Shown one piece after another: positions 1 to 11,300 of a stretch of DNA of 64,000 nucleotides; the stretch's first letter is position 1; each line of letters opens with the position of its first letter. The stretch is from Sthenelais limicola (taxonomy: Eukaryota > Annelida > Polychaeta > Phyllodocida > Sigalionidae), in NCBI GenBank assembly GCA_942159475.1, contig OW804095.1, forward strand, positions 63,764,773-63,828,772, read 5' to 3'. The notes beneath the pieces were generated by a model. The model searched no databases, was not told where the DNA came from, and was given only the letters and a program-made list of their open reading frames with translations. The position numbers and the translations under genes were made by a program.

Positions 1-3000
1 CGGCAGGATTTCCACGATCTTGGTAAATTCCTAAAAATTGGCCTTTATGAAAATGAAATCCAATGGATGGGGTTTTATAAAACAAAGCACTCCTTGAATT
101 CCCGTACATTGTATTTGATCCCATCTCTATCCCCAATAATGAAAAGTGTTCGATTGGCCCATGATGGGTCCGTATGGGTGAACCATTGAAATGTTAGAAA
201 ACGGAGAGCGTTTTATAAAGAAACTATAGTATGGTTGCTTTTGTCTTGGCAAGATACTGAAGATACTAAAGCAACGTCGAAAAAAATACATCCCTTTACA
301 TATAAAGTCCTGCTGAGAGAAATCCTGTCTGTACATATTAGCATTTCTTCTGTGAATACTCTATCGTATCAAAGGATATTTGTGGGAAATGGGGGTACCG
401 TTGGACTATTTCATTCATACAAATATTATCGGAGTTAGTTCATTTCTACTTTTTTTCATTTCTACTATTCCAGTAAAGTAAAGTAACCTTTTAATCCGAA
501 GATTCAGCCTTTGTTATAAAAGAAAATCTTCAGAATTTACAGATTATCTTTTTCATGGTTCCTTTGTGAGCCCATACCCTTCTCGGGATAAACCAAGTAA
601 TCATGTTCTAGCGATATAGATTCTCTGCTTAATAAACCCGGTGCATATTACGTGTGCTTATAACCCCTGCCGTCTATAAAGACTTACAATGGCTGTGTAT
701 ATATATTTTGGGTTCTTTTCACTGTAGATAATGTCCATTCCATTGAATATAAGTGCCAAACCTGTTGTGTTAATATTCTTGCATGTTTTCAAGGGTACAC
801 ACGTTTATCGATTTAAAGATCACGTGTTCTAGTTTTGCGAAAGTTCTTTAGTCCAAAGTTCGAACTCACTTCATACCTAGTGATTTTCAATGCCATTACT
901 TCCCGTTTCCTTTGGATGAGCTTTCATATTTCAAAAAACATTGGTGTTCTGCTGGCTATTCTCTAATCTGCTGTTGTGTTGTAACGCGCTGAACTAAAGG
1001 CGTTTGGAACATGTTGATAGATGGGTTTAAGTATATTAGATAGACGAAAAGATGATTAAGCGTAAGCAAGGGGTATATACATATTATTTTAACATTTCGC
1101 ATGTCTACCACACAATATGTATCATTGTCTTTTAATCACAAATTGATATGAGAAATGGTTACCAATAATCACTTAGTACTGAGGGCTATGTTTAAAAGCT
1201 GTTTACTGTTTACCAATACATCCCTGGTTGAAGGTTTCCTTAGGTAGTGATTAGTTTCGTATGGAACCAGTGATGAAATTAATTGCTATTTAGATAAACA
1301 TTTATATATTTTCCAAGTATGAAAAATGTAGAATTTATTCAAATACATAACTTGGTTGTTGTAATCACTTATGTATAATTGTTCTTAGTTAATTGTGATT
1401 AATAGTGCTGCCAGCCCTTTGTATTGATGTATATTTTAATCTCATTCAGATTAAATATATCATTAGCGATGCAATTCTCTTTTTCAAGTTGCGTTTTATT
1501 TACTACGATGCTTCGCATTGCAGTATTACTATTGCTAGGTGAGACAGCAATCGTTTTACTCAAGGAGAGACTGATGCCGCTTAACTCCTTCAACCCTTGT
1601 TGCCAGGCCCACTGGGCAAATCTTCCCAATTTGGGCAAATTTGATATAGCTATAGACATTTTGGGTTACTACATAATATAACAGTGTATTTAGTATCACT
1701 ATAAGCATAAGTCATGGAAATTAATTTTCTAGTATTTTTTTCAGGGCAACGAAAGGGGGGATAAAATGGTAACCATGGAAACAATTTAAAAATTTAGGGC
1801 TTATTTTTGTCAATTTTCCTGTTTGTATTTAGGTATTTTGAGGGAATTATCCTTACAAAACATAAGATTTGTATGTCTTTGATACCTTAATATTTCTGAA
1901 GAAAAAAATAGTTCTACTCGAAAAACCGTTTCCATGGAAACAGATTTTAATCTTTAAAAACATAAATTTTCACTCAAACTCATTTTTAAATTGAAATGAT
2001 TAATTTCCATTAAAACTGTCACCCGCATTTGCTGACATTCTCAATTCTTGCTAGGCATATCAAAATTAGTTGTATGTATCCATGGTTTTCTTTGTCCGCC
2101 AAAGGTAACCATGGCAACAAGTTAGGTATATTACCATAGACTTATTTGATGTATAACATATTTGATATCAGGAGAAAGGTCAAAATGAGGGGAATTCAGA
2201 AATGTAATTTATTCTTAAATTGGGTGGATCTGTTACAATGGCAACCAAAAATAGAAAATTTCTTTAACTTTAGAGTTAATGGTTTGCATTTATTTGGTTG
2301 CCATGGTAACAGCCTCATAAAATGTTTTAAACTTAAAGACTAACATAATTTAACTGATTTTTGTTGTTTGCCATAATAGGTGTAAAGCTGACAAAAACGG
2401 TTTACTTCTCAGCTGACAATGTGTATTGACTCAACGTCCCGTATATTCATATATATTATATTTATAACTTGAAAGCACCACAGTATTTTAAGCTATTCGC
2501 TCGTTTCTTGTTAACTATAAGAACCAGTGTATATATAGCGATATGTTTATCAGTCTGTTCATCTTACATTGTATAATAGCAAGAGTAATAATAGGTGAAG
2601 TTCCCGTAAGAACCGAATCTTCAAACAAAGACTACAATAAACAATAATAAATTCCACAAAAAGTTTATAGATAAATCAATAGGCTATATGAATATAATCC
2701 ACTTCAAAGAGTATATAAGGTACATGATCCAAAGGTCAGACCCCTAATTATTATGTACTCCTAAACAAATTGTAACATCACTCAAGTGCTACTGGTATAC
2801 AATACAAATAGATTCAAAGGAATAAAAGTCTGTGTATAACAGTAAAAGAATGGATATCTCCTAGCACATCGATTAGATCCGAACCAAATTAGGGAAACTT
2901 AGCACTGAGTATTACTATATACATCTACCTCTCTAACAATTAATTTTACTTTCATGCGACGAAACCGAATCTTCTGTCCGAAGTACATACAGGGACATAT

Positions 3001-3056
3001 TTTTTTTTATCAAGAATTGTACTAGGAAGATTTTTTTACAGACAATATAAAAACGC
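1..3056. other. Non-coding region, no gene recognised
   Basis: No reading frame here looks protein-like: all are under 100 codons and of low-complexity composition. The stretch is AT-rich. Its one structured feature is the X-box cluster at 1769-2310, listed separately. The end nearest 3056 should hold the 3' UTR of the minus-strand TMEM205-like gene, but I could not assign its poly(A) site. Confidence 0.6.
1769..2310. promoter_or_regulatory. Cluster of five palindromic X-box/RFX-like motifs
   Basis: Five 14-bp sites match or nearly match the X-box consensus GTNRCC-NN-RGYAAC. They are GTAACCATGGAAAC (1769-1782), GTTTCCATGGAAAC (1928-1941), GTAACCATGGCAAC (2105-2118), GTTACAATGGCAAC (2232-2245) and GTTGCCATGGTAAC (2297-2310). 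The third and fifth are full matches and share the CCATGG centre. RFX-family factors bind such sites, often in promoters of ciliary genes. No gene start is visible close by; the nearest gene, the TMEM205-like one, ends about 750 bp away. The sites could be a distal enhancer, or degenerate copies inside a repeat whose spacing is about 130-180 bp. Confidence 0.45.
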
Positions 3057-4548
3057 TTAGACGCGTGCACTTGATGCTAAGTAATATAAGTACACCGTAT
3101 TTCCAGTAAAACCGGCCAAATTGACTAAAGCACTGATTCCATGCCAGATGTGGAAGCGGCGGTGTATTTTAGCGAAATCGGGATTCTGTTCTTTATCAGG
3201 GTACTTCATCCCTATTTCCATGCCCGTGTCTCCCAATGCTCTCTCAGCCCTGTACATGTCCCACATAGCTGTAACTGAAGCGGGCGTCACAGAATAGGCG
3301 CTGAGTACCGATGCGGTAAATGCCACACTCAGCGCGATCACCTGCAAAATGGAAAGTGATCTAATTAATAGATAGTTTAGAGACTAACAGTTAAGAGATC
3401 GTTAAAAATTCAAAATCCCAAAGTGTTAAAAACACATCATAGAAGACATATTCGTCATGCGACACGTAATCCATTGAATTTGATAAAATAATGGTTAAAA
3501 ATGTTGATACATCGATTACAAATTATACCTTGAATAATGATTAAAGGTGAAAAGAGATATCACTATCAGAATGTATACCTTAGGTTTTCCACTACAGCAC
3601 CAAGTACCCCTTGGATGAACGAACAGATAGGTAGAGAGAGCAATAGCAGAAGCTGCTGTGGAGTGATTGAAGTAGGCAGGAAACAATCGCGACTGTACGT
3701 GTCCAAATATATGTCTGGGCATAGCTCGGAACATAACGATACCTGGAAAATGGCGTAAATGTTACGATAGGAATATTTATAAAAATGTATTGGTCCAATT
3801 TTCGGTGATAACGTTTGTTCCATTTGACTTGATTACAGGCCAGTATGATATAAATGTAACATTGTTTATCCAATTAATTTATATACATAAATAGGAAAAA
3901 CCCTTAGGAATATTTGTATAAGACACAACGCAGAGATATTTTGGTTTTTATTCCTCTTTTTATTCTCAATAGTTTATTCTAAACAGGTAACGACCTATTG
4001 TAATCAACTTATCGTTGTACATGCCTATTGTGCTAGGCTCTTAATAATGTTCTTACCTACAGAAATTGTTATAGATACAGATACATGTAAACTCGAATAT
4101 ATATTTTCCATTCTTCTAATTTTTCTATCATTTTTTGTAATCCACCAGCAGACTCTGAGAATAGTGTAAATGTTACATAATGTTTATTTGCTGAATACAA
4201 ATCTTTAAATACAATACAAATACAATAGCAAGTGGACACATTTTGGAAGCGGGAAACAGTCGTGAGTGGGTCTATCTCAACCAAGATGGAGTATAAAAAG
4301 GGGTGTTGTATAATGTTCGTATCTAAATTGTAATCAAAAAGATCTTGTTAAAAAGTATTAAGTAATTTTGTTCCTTACCAGCAATAAATGTGTTCCACAG
4401 TTGGGACCCGAAGACGGAAGCAAACGCTCCTAGGTGTACAAATTTTAGAAGCTTTGACGCTTGATTGGGCATATCAGCTTTGGGATAAAATGCATAAATG
4501 AGAAGGGCTAAACTCGATCCAGTAATGACATGGCGGACAGGGGTAGAT
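3057..4548 (-). CDS. TMEM205: TMEM205-like transmembrane protein (three 3' exons; first exon not found)
   Basis: Three exons join in phase on the minus strand: 4379-4548, 3579-3742 and 3057-3341 (TAA stop at 3057-3059). All have AG acceptors and GT donors. Together they encode about 205 residues, against about 189 for human TMEM205. Hallmarks of the family are visible: KFVHLGAFASVFGSQLW, then FRAMPRHIFGHVQSRLFP, then TAMWDMYRAERALG, and near the C-terminus RRFHIWHGISALVNLAG. The family is a small multi-pass membrane protein; mammalian TMEM205 is linked to secretory traffic and cisplatin resistance. The first exon found begins in phase 2 (one base completing a codon), so an upstream exon with the start codon is missing. 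An internal Met just before PNQASKLLKFVH aligns with the human start. However, an extra hydrophobic segment (HVITGSSLALLIYAF) precedes it in frame, so a longer N-terminus is likely. Confidence 0.85.
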
Positions 4549-5593
4549 CTGAAAAATAGAAAAAAATGATTCTCAATGACAAGTATGTTTTATGTGGTGA
4601 AAGACAAGGCGAGGTGTGACACCAACCCTTGTACGACCGTATAAAAAATGTTTTTGTCCATAGAACAGGAGAAGAAATACATACGTTCTTCCTGCTGCCT
4701 GCTGTTAGTCAGTTGGTTAATAGGTTAGTTCATATGAATGATGAGGTGATGATAAGTTAGTCAATGAAATTACATTGGATATCAAGAGTTATTCCCATGA
4801 CGTGGATATTTTTCTATTCTCGAGCGTTGTTCTTCGTGGTTTCGGATTTTAAAGCTGGACTAGAATTGGTGTCAAAGCATGAAATCATTATGCTATCATT
4901 GAAATATTAAACAGGGTCAATTTATTTCTACCCCAACGTAGGTACTATTAGATTTTAGCCAGCTTTTTTTTCACGAGATTTTGATTTTCATGGATATAGG
5001 GACTGTCCGACAGGTAGATTTTTTAAACTAGTGCCTGAGGGACCGCATTTACGTTTCACTGCGACTTGCCATGGCCATTGGCCTAAAATCGCAATAAAAA
5101 GAAAATTTGAGGACCGTCTACCGACCTTCAATTGCCGGCTAGTATCAATGATAATAATTAAGGTCACAGTTTGCGGCTGACCGCATTCGGCGCATATTTT
5201 GTGGCAGGATTTTCTTGTTACGCCCACAAACCTAAAACGACATATACTACTGACAGATTTCCAATGGGAAATCTGCCTCCGTATGTCTGTTACCATGATA
5301 CACTATTTTAAATCAAATCTATTTTGCAAGCTAATTTTGATTGGAACTGTCTTTTCTTATGTGATGGTAAATGATGGTACTATAATTGCCTAATACTCAT
5401 TATACATTTATTAGCCCGGGCGCTTGACCCATCTTTCTCTTGTCTGTCTCTTCTCTTGTTTGATCAACAAAAGCAAACTCGAGCGGAGACAGTCAGAGTA
5501 CCCTTGGGCTAACATTTATAGGCTGACTATAGTATTTAATGTATGCCTCTGATATAATATTATGATAAGGTTTCTATGATTCGCTTAACATAT

Positions 5594-6141
5594 TGTTGGC
5601 ATATGGGGAGGGGAACTGTCCATGGATAAGGGGGATCCTATTTCCCTCTCTCCCGCTGCCCCCTTTTCCTTACTAGGGTCTCCGGCCTGCTGGGTTTGAG
5701 GGGCCTTGTGCTCTCTCTCTCTCTCTGCTCCTGCCTTGTGATAGACTGACTACTTGGTCCTGGCAATGTGCCAAGGATGGGATGGTAGGGAAGTTGGGTA
5801 GGTCGGGGAAGCAGCTCAGACCACCCACCCCCTCCCGCTCCAGACCATGTGTCTATGGTATTTTTCTGTGTTTCATCAGAATTCTATAAGTGTTAGTAAT
5901 TGTATAACTGTTAAACCATCCGTGCCACGGATTGCATATTTAATGAGGGTTCGCTTGGGTATAAAAGGGTAGCCCGTCTCAACATGTAGAGAGACGCTGG
6001 AACTACTGCGCACTGTCAACATCTACTGGGCCGAGATTAAGCTGGTGAAGATGCGGCAAAAAAAGGATTACATAGCATCACTACCTGTTTTGGTTGTTAC
6101 TTAGCACGCCTCGCGCTGGCCTAACGGGTTTTCACTGGACA
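5594..6141 (+). repeat. Possible solo or partial LTR of another retroelement, interrupted downstream by the BEL insertion
   Basis: This 548-bp segment starts TGTTGG and ends GGACA. It contains a good TATA box (TATAAAAG, 5960-5967) followed by GC-richer transcribed-looking sequence. That order resembles the U3-R-U5 layout of an LTR. The BEL element was inserted about 25 bp past its right edge. No second copy is present in the window, so the LTR reading is weak; an ordinary promoter is the alternative. Confidence 0.2.
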
Positions 6142-6161
6142 TCGGGGTGGAGAGAGAGAGG

Positions 6162-6166
6162 GGACC
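6162..6166. repeat. Target-site duplication (left), GGACC
   Basis: The five bases GGACC directly precede the left LTR. They are repeated exactly at 14942-14946, directly after the right LTR. Five-base duplications are typical of BEL/Pao integrases. Confidence 0.85.
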
Positions 6167-7167
6167 TGTACCCGGATCCCATATGACTTGAGAGCAACGA
6201 CGTTCTTGATTAAAATACTGATGTTTATTGATGCACAAAATTACACCCTAGTGACACCGTGAAAACTGTAAATAACAAATGACATAGAATACAGTTTCAC
6301 CTAACTTTAAGGATGTACAAATTCATATAATAACAAGATCTTATAGACAAACACTTCTTTTGATCATAGCTCATAAGGCACATTAAGTAATAATAGAAAA
6401 ATACAATATGAGATTCCTATTCTTATATAAGAGAGCAATACAGATTCCCTTTTCTAGCACCATAAAAAGTTAGAGTAATACAATGATAATACACAGTAAT
6501 GGTAGAGGTGCACAGAACCCTATAGGCACTGCTATAGGATAACTTATTCCCTATAGGCTAACATGTGCTTAGCACCTACAGGCAGCATGGCCTGACTTGC
6601 CTCATAAACTTTAGTCAATTACATAGTACATAGCACCATATTCATAGTATAAACCTTACAGGAACAATCTTATATACTTCATAAATGAACACATACCTTG
6701 TTGCATCATATATAGGACCAGGTTGGTCTTATTTCTTTGAGTTTCTTTGCTTGAATCTTGGTTCTTGTGGCATAGGTTAAGCCATCTTTAAGTCCTGCTC
6801 ACATTTCTTGATATCATTACACTAGTGTGTTTACATAGCACAAATACAACATAGTTTCAGTAGAAAACCCTTTTGCATGTTAAGCAGCATAACAACAATA
6901 CAGTACATAGTAATAATTCATATTAATAAAAACAACATAAATCATTTATGAGCAACAATGTGGGACTATGTTGTTGGGTGGAGGACTATTTTAGGGTGAC
7001 TCTGGCCGTTATTTCGGCCGTTGTTGTTGTTGTTAGGGATTTGCATTTCCGCCACAAGGTGGCAGCAGTAGGCATAGCTCTGCATAGCTGGCGGCGATGT
7101 TTGCTATCCTCCACAGGTGGCAGCACTTGTAGCGGCCATTCTATGCGTTGATTTGTAGGCATTTACA
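6167..7167 (-). repeat. BEL element 3' LTR
   Basis: This 1001-bp direct repeat of 13940-14941 lies downstream of the coding region in the minus-strand reading. I noticed two differences: a missing T in a T-run near 6754 and an A/G change near 6672. Both LTR copies carry the same 67-codon open frame in the forward direction, which is repeat sequence rather than a gene. Confidence 0.95.
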
Positions 7168-7176
7168 CTCCCACTC
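7168..7176 (-). other. Candidate polypurine tract of the BEL element
   Basis: On the minus strand GAGTGGGAG abuts the 3' LTR start (TGTAAATGCC). A purine run in this position primes plus-strand DNA synthesis in LTR retroelements. Confidence 0.55.
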
Positions 7177-7255
7177 AAAATCGCTTGTGATTTTCCCAAT
7201 CCATGTTACTCCCACTCGTGAAGGTACATGATGCCTGTGGACGATACCCGATGAC

Positions 7256-8251
7256 TTATGTTTCCTTTCTGTTTTCAAGTAGCACCGTTAACTTGTGGAT
7301 TGGTCGCTCCAAGTGTACCTGCTTCTTCAGGCGCTTTCCTTCCTTGGTGAGTGTGGAATCGGCCATGAGAAGCTGAACCTTGCGTACTAGATCATCTTGG
7401 CTAGGGATAGTTTTGATGACTCTAGCCAACTTCCAATCGCAACGAACAAGATCTTCGTCCTTGACGAGTACAATGTCACCAACTTCTATGTTCCTTCGTG
7501 TTTTGCTCCACCTCTGTCTTTCCTGAAGTGAAGACAGAAATTCCCTTTTCCATCTTGTCCAGAACTGATTGGCCAAGAATTGGACTTGTCTCCATCTCTT
7601 CTTTCCATATAGGTCCACTTTCTGGAAGTCTCCAGGTGGTGGCACTACAACTCCTGATTTCATTGTCAATAGGAGATTTGGAGTAAGAGGTGTCGGTCCA
7701 CATGGATCATTTTGGCCATCTACAGTGAGAGGACGACTATTGACAATTGCCATTGCCTCATAGAAAAAGGTTCGTAGTGAAGAGCTATCTAGTCGGGAAT
7801 CCATTTTGCTTAGGATTGCCTTAAGAACGTTTCGGACTGATCGTATCTGACGCTCCCAAACACCTCCCATGTGGCTTGCAGAGGGGACATTGAGAACGAA
7901 GTCGCAACCCTGGTTGGCTAGAAAGGATTGTACTTTCTCCTCCTTGATCTCTTTGAAGGCTCTGCTGAGCTCGTTCTGACCGCCTACGAAGTTTGTTCCT
8001 TGGTCTGAGCGGAGCTGCCTTACATTGCCTCGAAGTGCGATGAAGCATCTCAATGCATTGATGAATGCGTCAGTGGTCATGTCGTCTAACATCTCTATGT
8101 GGACAGCACGGGATGACATGCAGGTAAACAGTAGCCCATACTTCTTTATTTCTTTTCGTCTTTCTTTGATTATGAATGGACCAAAACAATCGAAACCACA
8201 ATAGGTGAAGGGTGGCGATGGTTCTAGTCTCTCTTTTGGCAAGTCTGCCAT
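7256..8251 (-). CDS. BEL/Pao integrase region (DDE core plus DUF5641-type C-terminal domain)
   Basis: The 331-residue frame contains the integrase catalytic core. The putative triad is D21 (GFDCFGPF), D83 (RSDQGTNF) and E133 (GGVWERQIRSVR), with the usual spacing. It is followed by a C-terminal module (WSKTRRNIEVGDIVLVKDE) like the DUF5641 domain of BEL integrases. The enzyme would insert element cDNA into chromosomes. The Met at 8251 is probably not a genuine start: the same frame stays open to about 8365 and encodes the CVQC half of the zinc-binding domain, while the His half lies at the end of the upstream frame. This is therefore the 3' part of one polyprotein, separated by a one-base frame offset, rather than an independent gene. 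Confidence 0.92.
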   Translation of the reverse strand: MADLPKERLEPSPPFTYCGFDCFGPFIIKERRKEIKKYGLLFTCMSSRAVHIEMLDDMTTDAFINALRCFIALRGNVRQLRSDQGTNFVGGQNELSRAFKEIKEEKVQSFLANQGCDFVLNVPSASHMGGVWERQIRSVRNVLKAILSKMDSRLDSSSLRTFFYEAMAIVNSRPLTVDGQNDPCGPTPLTPNLLLTMKSGVVVPPPGDFQKVDLYGKKRWRQVQFLANQFWTRWKREFLSSLQERQRWSKTRRNIEVGDIVLVKDEDLVRCDWKLARVIKTIPSQDDLVRKVQLLMADSTLTKEGKRLKKQVHLERPIHKLTVLLENRKET

Positions 8252-8355
8252 CTTCTGTTCTTGTGTTTTGCCTCGGAGCTTTCTACATTGGACGCACTTG
8301 AAGATGAAGGATGATACTCTGGAGCTGATGCCCAGGATCCAGAATCCTTTGGTTC

Positions 8356-8365
8356 TTACGGCATT
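8356..8365 (-). other. Frame break between the RNase H and integrase frames
   Basis: The upstream frame ends in TAA at 8356-8358. The integrase frame is open through this point in the -1 frame relative to it. Related BEL elements usually encode one continuous polyprotein. A one-base deletion, an assembly error or a -1 ribosomal frameshift could explain it. No classical slippery heptamer is obvious at the junction. Confidence 0.7.
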
Positions 8366-11300
8366 ATTGTGATGCCTCTTCCTTGGTGCGCGACCTGCTC
8401 ATGGCAATGTCTTATCACCAGACTGGTGATGTGTCCATCTTTGGGAAGGATGATCGGGTGTTTCTCACCATAGTCAAGCGAGAATGACTTCGATAGTCTT
8501 CCCCCAACTCTTAAGAGTCCTTCTTCGTCTACAAATGGATCAACCTTGTAGAGCCTGCTCTTCTTGCTGAGGCTTGATCCACTTTGGAGCAGATTCATCT
8601 CTTCTGAGAAAGCCTGTTCCTGTACCATCTGCAGAATTACTCGTTCTGCCTTCTGTCTTTCTTCGACCGATGTTTTGCTTCCTACTTCCATTCCCTTTCG
8701 TTTGGCTAGGAACTGTCGAAGCAAGGCAATGCTCTTGACAGCCCTGTTCCAGTCAGAGAACCTCTCGATGCGATGGAGCATTGTCTTTACTTCCTTTGAC
8801 CCGGTGGCATGTGCACACGCCAGCTTGACTTCTGGGTCTTCTTGGTTAAGCTCAGTCACGCCCTCATCATTTCTTATGATCTGATTCTCCCAGAGAAATG
8901 AAGGTCCGGTGAACCAGTTTGAGGACGTCATTTCCAATGGATCCAATCCACGAGATGCATGGTCAGCTGGATTGTCTTCCGTGGAAACATAGCTCCATTG
9001 GTCTGGGTGAGAAGCATCCCTTATCTTCTGAACACGGTTTGCCACAAAGACGTGAAAGCGTCGAGCATCATTTCTGATGTAGCCCAATACTACCTTTGAA
9101 TCTGTCCAGAAGTAGTTCTTGACATCTTTGTACTCCAGCTCCTGCTTGAGTACGTTACTGACCATTGCAGAAACCACCGCTGCTTGAAGCTCCAGCCTTG
9201 GGATGGTTGTTACCTTCAAGGGAGACACGCGTGACTTGGCCATGATGAGGGAGCAATGTACCTGTTTGTCTTCATTTACAACTCGCAGGTAGGAGCACTG
9301 CCCATATCCTGTTGTGCTAGCATCTGAGAAGTGATGTAGCTCGATTACTTCAGGATGCCGGAATTTTGTTGGTTTGAAGCATCGTGGAATCTTTATAATT
9401 GCGAGTGCTGGGAGTTCCGATCTCCACCTTTCCCATCTTGGGCGGAGGTCTTCTGACAGAGGTTCGTCCCAGTCTACACCTTCTTTGCACATGAGCTGCA
9501 ACACTTGTTTCCCTGTCAGGAGAAATGGGGCCAGGAAACCAAGAGGATCATAGATGGAGGCGATAGTTGACAGAATTCCGCGACGCGTCAGTGGTTGATC
9601 TTTCAGTGTGAGTCTGAACTGAAAGCTGTCAGACTCAACACACCACTGGATTCCGAGTGCCCTCTCGATTGGGAGATCATCGAACAAAAGATCAATGTCC
9701 TTTACTTCCTTGGCACACTCGGAACTCGGAATTGCCCTCATCACTTCCCTACTGGTTGAAACAAACTTGTGTAACCTGAGGTTGCCCTTGGCACACATCG
9801 ATGTGGCCTCATGTACAAGTTTCTTTGCGTTTTCCTCAGTGTCAACGCTAATCAAGCCATCATCAACATAGAAGTTCTCTCTGATGAACTTGGCAGCAGC
9901 AGGGTACTCTTCTTCATTGTCCTCAGCAATCTTCTTGAGACCATAATTGGCACAACCTGGAGATGAAGTTGCACCAAACAGATGGACCTTCATTCGGTAG
10001 TCTACGATGGTTGAATCTTCTCCAAACCATATGAACCGCAAGTAGTCTTGGTCCTTTTTAACAACCTTGAATTGATGGAACATCTTTTCAATGTCACACA
10101 TGATTGCAACAGGTTCCTGCCTGAACCTGATCAATACTCCTATGAGCCCATTTGTGAGGTCAGGACCCTGTAGAAGATGATCATTAAGGGACTTCCCTTG
10201 ATATCTGGAACTGCAATCGAACACCACTCTTATCTTTTCAGGCTTCTTGGGATGGTATACGCCGTGGTGTGGGATGTACCATACTGTTTTCTTTGATGTT
10301 TCGTTAGGTGGGACTCTTTCTGCGTCACCACGACCGATGATTTCTTTCATGAAAGCGTGATAGTCATCACTATACTTGTTGTTAGTGTTTAGACGCCTCT
10401 GAAGATGTCGGAATCTACGAAGTACCACTTCTCTGTTATTTGGCAGATTTGGAGCTTCCTTGAATGGCAGTGGCATCACATAATGCCGGTCCACATCCTG
10501 TTTGATTCCTTCTTGCATCTTCTGGAGGAACAGAATGTCATCCTGTGACATGGTCTTATCTCCCTTCTTCGAGATATCTTGAAAGTCTGTTTCGAGGATA
10601 CCTGTGATGGTGGATGGTGCGAGTATCTCCTTCACAGTTGTCCTTTGGGTGAAGCATACCTTACTGTGGTAAGCTCCGCTATCTGGATTCTTTCTTGCTT
10701 GGAGTTCTTCTTGGATCTGTTTTACTAAGATACGATGTGTTGATCCAATCGCATCTCCACTTTCTTCATGAGGATCGATACCTCCGATAACACTCCATCC
10801 TAGTTCAGTTTCAATGGCAAAGGGTTGATTGCCTTCACCAGCAATAAAGCATTTTGGAGTGAGTGCAGTTGGGCAGTTGTAGCCTATTAGGAGTCCAACT
10901 TCACAGTCTTGCATGGTCGGCATCTTCTTGGCGATTCTCTGTAGGTGAGGCCACCTACTTGCCGTTTCTGCAGTCGGAATGTGAGACCTATCGGTGGGAA
11001 TGAAGCCCCTAGTGTAGGTAGGTGGTAGAGGGATCATGACTTGTGAGTGGTAGCCTCTTACCTGGAGTCCTTGTAGGCGCTTACAGCTGATGATGTCACC
11101 TTGAGCTGACATAGTTGATAGCTTCAGCCTCGCAGGTTCTGACTTTGTCTTTAGGACATCAGCTGTCTCGTCTAGGATGAAAGTAGTGTCAGATTGAGTA
11201 TCCAAAAGTGCATAAACCAGATGTTCATCGTGAGGATTACTCCTTGACGATATCCACACTGGCACTATCATGGAGGACATGGACACCTTTCCTTGTGACA

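Larger units (their letters stand above)
4549..6166. other. Non-coding flank between the TMEM205-like gene and the BEL element
   Basis: This stretch should contain the missing first exon and promoter of the TMEM205-like gene, but no convincing start exon is visible. It contains a short palindrome near 5260 (arms AGATTTCC and GGAAATCT). A MITE-like segment at about 5411-5512 is bounded by TTAGCCC and GGGCTAA. A CT microsatellite lies near 5713. The TATA-bearing segment before the BEL insertion is listed separately. Confidence 0.5.

Noticed and set aside
6948..7151. 67-codon forward frame, identical to one at 14722-14925
   Set aside because: It is part of the BEL LTR present twice, and on the strand opposite to the element's transcription.
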